Source: Planctomycetaceae bacterium UBA969
Lineage (GTDB): Bacteria; Planctomycetota; Planctomycetia; Gemmatales; Gemmataceae
Assembly (NCBI GenBank): GCA_002303765.1
Contig: DBCB01000115.1
Coordinates: forward strand, 3,897 to 18,209
Reading direction: 5' to 3'
Length of the DNA: 14,313 bases
Made by a program: the position numbers and the translations under genes. The notes beneath the pieces are model-generated. The model searched no databases. It saw nothing but the letters and a program-made list of their open reading frames with translations, and was not told the origin of the DNA. Below, piece by piece: positions 1-5,480 of this stretch; positions within the stretch are counted from its first letter, which is position 1, and the number at the start of each line of letters is the position of its first letter.

Positions 1-491
1 TGCTCGATGGGGTTTTGCGTTGCAATTACAAAGAAAGGATCAGGGAGTTTATGGGTTTCCTGACCGATAGTGACTTCCCTTTCTGCCATCGCTTGCAAAA
101 GGGCAGCCTGAGTTTTAGGCGGGGTTCGATTAATTTCATCAGCAAGAAGAATATTGGTGAAGACAGGACCTTTAACAAAGCGGAATTCTCTTTTTCCGGG
201 CTCTTTTTCATCAAGAACCGTTGTGCCTGTAATATCCGAAGGCATAAGATCGGGGGTAAATTGAACCCTGCGGAATGAGACGTCCAAAATCTGGCTTAAG
301 GAACTAACCATAAGGGTCTTGGCAAGGCCGGGTACACCAACTAAAAGACAATGCCCTTTGGTGAAAATTGCTGCCAGGATTTGATCGATTACTTCTGTTT
401 GCCCGATGATAACCCTGCCCAACTGCTCAACCATTTGTTTACGAGCGTGGTTAAACTGATTTAGATATTCGCCTATTTTATCCGTTGACAC
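1..491 (-). CDS. moxR: MoxR-type AAA+ ATPase (C-terminus beyond the window)
   Basis: MoxR proteins are AAA+ ATPases thought to act as chaperones that load cofactors or remodel complexes together with VWA-domain proteins. The visible 163 residues are open throughout. They show Walker A GVPGLAKT (about residues 52-59), Walker B ILLADE (114-119) followed by INRTPPKTQAALLQAM, and the sensor-1 stretch FVIATQNPIE (154-163), all typical of MoxR. The start is taken as GTG at 491: an AGGAG lies about 9 nt upstream and the frame then opens into the usual N-terminal helix (FNHARKQMVEQLGRVIIGQ). The first in-frame ATG would cut into that helix, and an ATG further upstream is out of frame. It is the last visible gene of the bat operon, 89 nt after batE. 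About half of the protein is off the left edge. Family assignment is firm; the partner proteins are inferred from context. Confidence 0.95.
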   Translation of the reverse strand, partial: MSTDKIGEYLNQFNHARKQMVEQLGRVIIGQTEVIDQILAAIFTKGHCLLVGVPGLAKTLMVSSLSQILDVSFRRVQFTPDLMPSDITGTTVLDEKEPGKREFRFVKGPVFTNILLADEINRTPPKTQAALLQAMAEREVTIGQETHKLPDPFFVIATQNPIE

Positions 492-580
492 CTTTAGATA
501 CTCCTCGAATCTAGCCCGGGCATAAAAGTTTAGACTTGCTCATTCTAATAAAGATACTCTACCTATAACAGCAATAATTA

Positions 581-1327
581 TTAATTGCCCCAATCAATTA
601 ATATATCTCTAGACATTACCCAGCCAAATCTCCCAGTCTCTGTACTGACCAAAAACCAATCCCCCTGATGATCCAAAACTTTAATTGCGGTGCCAGGCTT
701 CAGTGCAGGCCCAGAATGATCAGGGTAGGAAGGGTCATTACCTACCTTTAAAAAAAGCGATTTCTCCGCCACAATCGCTTTTAAAGCAATATTTTGTATA
801 TCTTCAGATTTCTGAATAACCGCACCAGCTACAAGCATGCAACCACAAACGAGAAAAAGACCTAGTTTCCTCAATCGCGCCCTAGCAAGAAAAACAGCGA
901 CCCAACCAAGTAAATTAAACACCCCTAAAAGAGCAATAATATTGCGCGACCCTAAAACTTTAAACGAAGCTAGAAAACCTTCAGTATCAAGTGCCAAGTC
1001 TTGTTTGAGCCAATGGCTTATTTTTAAGAGTTGGGAATCGCAAGGATACAAGCGCAATCCTTGATTAGAAACCATCAACGCATGGGCAGGATTAGCTGAT
1101 AACAATTCTGCGGCAGCCCATTCACGAAAAAAAGTAGGTGTTTCAGGCAAATGGCCCGCACATTTCCTATAAGCTTCTGATGATAGTTTAAAAAAAGGGG
1201 CAGCTTGAGTCGCATCATTTTTTAAAGCCAAACCTTGATTATAAAAATCCCTGGCTTGACCAAAATCTTCCTGCGCATTCTGGCAAGGAAAGGCTAAACA
1301 AATGAAAACTAGCATTCCAAGGTTCAT
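581..1327 (-). CDS. batE: BatE-like membrane protein: TPR region, two TM helices, SH3-like C-terminus
   Basis: This 248-residue protein begins with a short hydrophobic signal-like segment (1-18), followed by a helical region that resembles TPRs (about 20-100, e.g. ARDFYNQGLALKND and PAHALMVSNQGLRLYP). Two hydrophobic helices follow (about 129-147 and 154-172), then an SH3-like domain (about 184-245, with GTAIKVLDHQGDWFLVST and FGWV). That domain order is characteristic of BatE, which is proposed to work with the VWA proteins BatA/BatB at the membrane. An in-frame ATG nine codons upstream exists, but ATG 1327 is chosen. It overlaps the batD stop as ATGA, a GGAGGT lies 6 nt upstream, and the protein then begins directly with its hydrophobic segment. 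Its molecular function is unproven in any species I can name with certainty. Confidence 0.85.
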   Translation of the reverse strand: MNLGMLVFICLAFPCQNAQEDFGQARDFYNQGLALKNDATQAAPFFKLSSEAYRKCAGHLPETPTFFREWAAAELLSANPAHALMVSNQGLRLYPCDSQLLKISHWLKQDLALDTEGFLASFKVLGSRNIIALLGVFNLLGWVAVFLARARLRKLGLFLVCGCMLVAGAVIQKSEDIQNIALKAIVAEKSLFLKVGNDPSYPDHSGPALKPGTAIKVLDHQGDWFLVSTETGRFGWVMSRDILIDWGN

Positions 1328-2328
1328 CGCCTGACCTCCAAAATGCGAATCCAAGCAATTGCTTGATCAATGAGGTCGCATTCGTTTTTGGAGAGAGCAG
1401 GATTAAATTTGAACGTTTCAATATCACTAAAGAATTCTGAAAATTGCTTTGTTTCATTGTGATTCAAGAACTTATCAAATTGCCCGTTTACAATTTCAAC
1501 ACTTGTCACCACTCCCGGCATACCAAAAGATCTATGAAAATATTCTTGCATCAATTTAAATACATCATCTGCTTTCAGTAAATCGGTTTTATTTTTTAGA
1601 CTTGTCAGGTTTTCGAGTACCCAAAAAGCTCGCCCTCGGGCATTAAGCAATTGAATACTGGCGCGGTATTTTGCAATGCTCCAAATTATGATTCCCACAA
1701 ATGGCGGAGTCAAAAAAATCCAGATAAACTCTGTTAAACCAAACCCTTTTACAGAGTTCATCCAAGGCGATTTTCGCAACCCATCTACATCAAAAACAAC
1801 ATCTGGCCCGCGTAAACTTACAGCAAAAACCTTTCTCTGCAAAACCTCCACTTTAATTGAATCAGAAAAATCCAGCATCAATTGTTTGTTAGACCAAGGG
1901 ATATCCGGGTTGATGTAAGCAAATGGAATTTCAGGGATTTCCAATTTGCCCTCTTCCAAAGGCCAAAGCATACAAAAATAGCGCCATCGTTTCGCACCGG
2001 ATTGAGTTAGGCCAGGAAAAACCTGAACTTTAAACGAAGGATTGCCCGCAAATATTGATTCAAAATCAAATTCACCCGGAGGCAATATCACCCTTCCAGT
2101 TGCATGAATATCAACTTCAAAATCAAATGCCGAACCAGGGTTGATAATCGCATCTTTAACCAAGGCACTAATACGAAACCGGGATCCTACCGCACCACTA
2201 AATTGCATGCCATCAGGCAGATTTCTAGGAATCCAAGGTGCCAAAGAATCAACTTCATCTACACCCTGCGAAAAAGCGCAAAAGCATAATAAAAGAGTTA
2301 GAGCAAAAATATTTTTAATCGCCTGCAT
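1324..2328 (-). CDS. batD: BatD-like one-pass membrane protein, short form
   Basis: The 334-residue product has an N-terminal signal peptide (about 1-22). An extracytoplasmic beta-rich part follows (about 45-165), including FRISALVKDAIINPGSAFDFEV and a W-P-L-x-E-G-K-LEIPEIPF strand pattern as in BatD Ig-like domains. A single transmembrane helix lies at about 199-219 (EFIWIFLTPPFVGIIIWSIA), followed by a cytoplasmic helical tail of about 110 residues. BatD proteins I know of are usually longer (about 500-600 residues, several beta domains), so this is a compact version. It starts at ATG 2328, sharing one base with the batC stop (TAATG), with a GAGGA 9 nt upstream. Its end overlaps batE by four bases. 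The role in the Bat complex is inferred from position and topology, since sequence conservation in BatD is low. Confidence 0.8.
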   Translation of the reverse strand: MQAIKNIFALTLLLCFCAFSQGVDEVDSLAPWIPRNLPDGMQFSGAVGSRFRISALVKDAIINPGSAFDFEVDIHATGRVILPPGEFDFESIFAGNPSFKVQVFPGLTQSGAKRWRYFCMLWPLEEGKLEIPEIPFAYINPDIPWSNKQLMLDFSDSIKVEVLQRKVFAVSLRGPDVVFDVDGLRKSPWMNSVKGFGLTEFIWIFLTPPFVGIIIWSIAKYRASIQLLNARGRAFWVLENLTSLKNKTDLLKADDVFKLMQEYFHRSFGMPGVVTSVEIVNGQFDKFLNHNETKQFSEFFSDIETFKFNPALSKNECDLIDQAIAWIRILEVRR

Positions 2329-3119
2329 TAAGGTTTATCCTCACCAGCAGCTTGCCTTACCTTTTTTGCAGCATCCCTGATTAATTTTGCAGCATCTTCC
2401 TTGCTCAGATTCTGCAAACTCGCCCGATAAGGGACTAAATCAAGATTCCCCGCACCCGCCTGAACTTTATCCGTCAAGCCCTCTGCTTTCTTATCCGTTT
2501 TTTTTCCTTTAGAATTATCTTGCTCCTTATCAGAAGCACTCCCCTTGTTTTTATCTTCTGCAGATTTCGTCTGCGAATTTTTATCTCCCTGATTCTTGCC
2601 GCCTTCGTTTGATTTTGATTGGGAAGATTGATCTGCAGAACTCTCAAATTGCGCAATCAGAAACAAGTTGTAACTAATCCTTTTGTTGATATTCATTAAA
2701 TCAATAGCAGAAAACCCTTGCGTTTCTCGTGCTTTTTTGAGCATTTCATTGGCTTTCAGAAGGTAGGGCAATTTTCGAATACGGGAAGTTTGCAAAATAC
2801 AATCATTAAAACCAATAGCTGCAGCCACCTCATAAGTCGAAGCAGAACCAGCAAGATTTTCTAGCAACCCCGATGCTATCTCAAGAAGCGCTTCTTTCTC
2901 TGCTGCATTTAATTTTTTAGAGATCGCAATATTAGATAATGATAAATACCAAGATGCTTGGGCAACATCACGGGCCCTAGGTATGCTGTTGGATAAACAT
3001 CTCTGGGCGTTTTTAAAATCGCCCTTTTCAAAGAACTCAATTCCCTGCACAACCTCTTGGTCTTCCTGCCCTTGAAAAAAAACTCCTGCAAGCACCAAGG
3101 TAATAATAATTGGGTTCAT
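2328..3119 (-). CDS. batC: BatC-like exported TPR protein with a charged low-complexity linker
   Basis: This 263-residue protein has a signal peptide (about 1-17), then helical repeats of TPR character (GIEFFEKGDFKNAQRCLSNSI at about 26-46, and helices to about 155). Residues 158-215 are a low-complexity linker made almost only of Ser, Lys, Asp, Asn, Gln, Gly and Glu. The C-terminal helix SLQNLSKEDAAKLIRDAAKK resembles the conserved C-terminus of BatC proteins, where a short 'L-S-x-E-x-A' helix follows a variable linker. The gene overlaps batB by ATGA and shares one base with batD, so translation is probably coupled. A run of G (GGGGGG) 5 nt upstream of the ATG serves as ribosome binding site. 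BatC is the best name by position and architecture. A generic TPR protein is the alternative. Confidence 0.78.
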   Translation of the reverse strand: MNPIIITLVLAGVFFQGQEDQEVVQGIEFFEKGDFKNAQRCLSNSIPRARDVAQASWYLSLSNIAISKKLNAAEKEALLEIASGLLENLAGSASTYEVAAAIGFNDCILQTSRIRKLPYLLKANEMLKKARETQGFSAIDLMNINKRISYNLFLIAQFESSADQSSQSKSNEGGKNQGDKNSQTKSAEDKNKGSASDKEQDNSKGKKTDKKAEGLTDKVQAGAGNLDLVPYRASLQNLSKEDAAKLIRDAAKKVRQAAGEDKP

Positions 3120-4084
3120 TTATCCCCCCGGTTAGCTAATTGGCGCGCTAATGCCGAAACTTTGGGAGGAAACATAAAAGCCAATAAAAGGCAAAGTAAA
3201 CCGGGAAAGGCAAACCAAGCAGGCGCAGCCGCATAAACTAATTTCGCATCTTGTAAAAATCCATCGCGGGAATCACCTTTTTTCAGAACATCCATAACAC
3301 GACCTTCAGGCACAACTTTAGAACCCAGCGCCAGAGCTTGGGCATTTTGGCTTTCACAATAAGAACTTAAAATTTCGGGTACTTTTAATGCCTCAGGAAA
3401 CACTAAGGTCAATCCAATTTCTGATGGGATATTAGCATGAATTAAAGCATCCCGAATTGATTCTTCCCTGCCTGAGTTTTCAAATAAAACAAGAACCATC
3501 TGCTTAGAGTTTAAAGTTTGATTTTGCATTGTTTCCAAAGAGCTTTTTAGTGCTATATCCAATGAAACACCCCCATCTAAAATATCAGATTTTGCACCTT
3601 CTCTAGAAACCCTTTTCAATGATGAAGCCGCATAATGATAAAACTCCGGATCCAAAGTGAGTGGGCAAAAAATATCACTTCCCCCGCCGTAAGGCATCAA
3701 TCCTATTCGGCCACCTTCTCTTTGGAAATGTTCTTTTTGTATCTGCGAGAGTAATCTAGATTGCAAATTAATCGAAGTTTTTGTTGATTTTTCATTAGCC
3801 TTTAATGCGATAACAACTAACCCGTGCCTCGTCTCAAATCCGTTAGATTTTTGATTTGGAAGTAATGGGCCAGCAGCAGCTAAAACCAAAAGTAACATCC
3901 CCCCCATTAGGAAAAGATTCTGCCTGATAAACCAAATCAAAGACATGGGTCTGATGCTTTTGGGAGGAACCCACAAGGCCAGACTTACAGCAAGTTTTTG
4001 TTGAGTTCGGTACAACGCAATCAGTACGAGAACCAAGGGAAACAAGCCCAATAACAACCAAGGATGCTCAAAGATATTGTTCAT
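3116..4084 (-). CDS. batB: BatB-like VWA-fold membrane protein with a degenerate MIDAS
   Basis: The 322-residue protein has the Bat architecture: an N-terminal helix beginning NNIFEHPWLLLGLFPLVLVL, a second helix at about 54-74, an extracytoplasmic VWA-like domain (about 85-270), and a C-terminal helix at about 288-305. Homology with BatA next door is clear in the strand GLMPYGGGSDIFCPLTLD (128-145), which matches GLVAFASRAQMIVPLTLD of BatA. The metal-binding MIDAS is not kept. The DxSxS site reads IALKANEKS (92-100), and the TDG strand end reads LFENSG (200-205). The fold is probably retained without metal binding, making this a structural partner of BatA. The gene begins 3 nt after the batA stop and overlaps batC by four bases. 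AAGGA lies about 11 nt upstream of the ATG. Confidence 0.85.
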   Translation of the reverse strand: MNNIFEHPWLLLGLFPLVLVLIALYRTQQKLAVSLALWVPPKSIRPMSLIWFIRQNLFLMGGMLLLVLAAAGPLLPNQKSNGFETRHGLVVIALKANEKSTKTSINLQSRLLSQIQKEHFQREGGRIGLMPYGGGSDIFCPLTLDPEFYHYAASSLKRVSREGAKSDILDGGVSLDIALKSSLETMQNQTLNSKQMVLVLFENSGREESIRDALIHANIPSEIGLTLVFPEALKVPEILSSYCESQNAQALALGSKVVPEGRVMDVLKKGDSRDGFLQDAKLVYAAAPAWFAFPGLLCLLLAFMFPPKVSALARQLANRGDK

Positions 4085-4087
4085 GGG

Positions 4088-5140
4088 TCACGCTATCCTT
4101 TGCCAGCGACTGCCAGCTAAAAAGATGCCCAAGCCACAAAAAAACAAACTTGCGAAAAAGCACCAGGGGTAAAAATCCTGCGCTGGTTTGGAATACAAAG
4201 AAAGGCGCGACTGCTGCTCCAATTGCCCGATTTTCTGAAACGCCTCTGCCATGCTTTTTTCGTCTGAAGCATTCAGTATCAAGCCATTGGTCATTTGGGC
4301 AAGCTGCCTTAACCCTTCCTGCGCCTGCCTTCGCTTTTCTTTTTCTTCAGAAGAGGCAGTGTCTTCATAAAGCTTATCCCCCGTTGGATAACCAACATCA
4401 AGAGTATAAATTGCAATATTTAGTTTTGCAGCAAGGGTTGCAAGATCGAGTGGATTCAAACCTGAAAAGGGAGCTACTACATTCTGTTCGCCGTCAGTTA
4501 ATAGAAGAATCACTTTTCGTTGTTCTGGAAGGGATTGTAATTTATCGATAGCTAAAGTGAGCGCATCAGAGATGTTGGTTTCCGAAGAACCGGGGACTTT
4601 TTTAGGTTCTAATTTGTCTAGCACCGATAAAAAAGCGGAGTGATCCAAAGTTAAGGGCACAATCATCTGGGCACGAGATGCAAAAGCCACTAGGCCAATA
4701 AAATCGCCCGCCCGACCTTCATAATTCTGCTTAAAAGAATTGGTAGAAAAACTCGGGCTTTTACCTTGCAAAAAGTAGTAAATGTTTTCTTTGGCAAGGT
4801 TTAACCTTGAAATGGGCTGACCTTGCTCCAAAATCAAGTTTTCAGCCATGCTGCCACTAATATCAAGAACGAACTCAACAGCCAAACCTTCTATTTTGAC
4901 AGAACTATTTTTGATGATTTTTGAGGGTTGAGCTAAGCCAAGAATCAGAAAAAAAAGGCAAGCACACAAAGAGTGCTTTTCTAAACTACCCATTCTTTCT
5001 ATTTTTCCAGATAAATCTTGTAGTAGAAAGCAGCCTGGGAAAGGGAAAGCCTTGGTGTTTTTATTAAAATCAAACCAAGGAATTGCCAAAACAGGCAATA
5101 AAAGAAGAAAAGCAGGATTATGAAGAAACCACAAATCCAT
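4088..5140 (-). CDS. batA: BatA VWA-domain membrane protein with intact MIDAS
   Basis: BatA proteins are membrane-anchored VWA proteins of the Bat complex, linked in some bacteria to aerotolerance and envelope integrity. The 350-residue product begins LWFLHNPAFLLLLPVLAIPW, a typical BatA N-terminal helix. It has a second helix at about 57-71, a VWA domain from about 85 to 305, and a C-terminal helix at about 323-343. The MIDAS is complete: D93, S95 and S97 in LDISGSM, T188 in SETNISDAL, and D216 in LLLTDGE. This is the first gene of the leftward bat operon, preceded by the 340-bp AT-rich gap. No strong Shine-Dalgarno precedes ATG 5140, but the N-terminus matches the family, so the start is probably right. 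A DUF58 gene, often found just before batA, is absent here. Confidence 0.93.
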   Translation of the reverse strand: MDLWFLHNPAFLLLLPVLAIPWFDFNKNTKAFPFPGCFLLQDLSGKIERMGSLEKHSLCACLFFLILGLAQPSKIIKNSSVKIEGLAVEFVLDISGSMAENLILEQGQPISRLNLAKENIYYFLQGKSPSFSTNSFKQNYEGRAGDFIGLVAFASRAQMIVPLTLDHSAFLSVLDKLEPKKVPGSSETNISDALTLAIDKLQSLPEQRKVILLLTDGEQNVVAPFSGLNPLDLATLAAKLNIAIYTLDVGYPTGDKLYEDTASSEEKEKRRQAQEGLRQLAQMTNGLILNASDEKSMAEAFQKIGQLEQQSRLSLYSKPAQDFYPWCFFASLFFCGLGIFLAGSRWQRIA

Positions 5141-5480
5141 TGGGTTGCCAAAAAAGCGAAGTCAAACAAGCTGTTCAATAACAACTTCTTCAATGAAATC
5201 TTATCGCTTTTAGCGGAAATAGCTTTAATAAATCAGATTTTAAATAGCCAAGATCCAAAAACACATACTTTATATCTTTAATTATTTAACGAAACTTTAA
5301 CCTAATCATGAGTGTTTATTGAAAGATAGGTGAAATTCAGTAAGATTAATTAGATAGGTTGGCTTATGTAGCGTAGAATGAAATTATTATTATTAAAGTT
5401 TTGCGCCCTTACCTTCAAAAGTTTTAAAGTGTTTGTTTAAATATCACTGCTATGGATAGCAAAGCCCTTGATGAGGATGC
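5141..5480. other. AT-rich divergent intergenic region
   Basis: These 340 bases separate the leftward bat operon from the rightward kinase gene and contain no convincing coding frame on either strand. They must hold the promoter of batA and probably that of the kinase gene. The stretch is strongly AT-rich, especially about 5215-5300 and 5380-5440. Apart from one weak sigma70-like match listed separately, no clear operator, long repeat or RNA fold was seen. Confidence 0.7.
5319..5346 (+). promoter_or_regulatory. possible sigma70-like promoter for the receptor kinase gene
   Basis: TTGAAA (5319-5324, 5 of 6 matches to TTGACA) is followed after 16 nt by TAAGAT (5341-5346, 4 of 6 matches to TATAAT). 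It would give a leader of about 130 nt before the ATG at 5481. In DNA this AT-rich such matches arise by chance, so this is only a candidate. Confidence 0.25.

Noticed and set aside
15..278. An 87-codon plus-strand frame opposite moxR.
   Set aside because: The minus strand encodes unmistakable MoxR motifs here; this frame is its antisense shadow.
541..580. AT-rich gap between batE and moxR as a terminator or promoter.
   Set aside because: No stable GC stem with U-tract and no good -35/-10 pair was found, so nothing is annotated there.
4999..5193. A 64-codon hydrophobic frame on the minus strand across the batA start, MKKLLLNSLFDFAFLATQW.
   Set aside because: It overlaps batA in another frame. 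The hydrophobic look follows from the batA signal region and AT-rich upstream DNA, and no ribosome site is present.
5141..5480. Search for a DUF58 gene or small RNA in the divergent gap.
   Set aside because: No frame or structure supports either. The region is AT-rich with only short chance palindromes.
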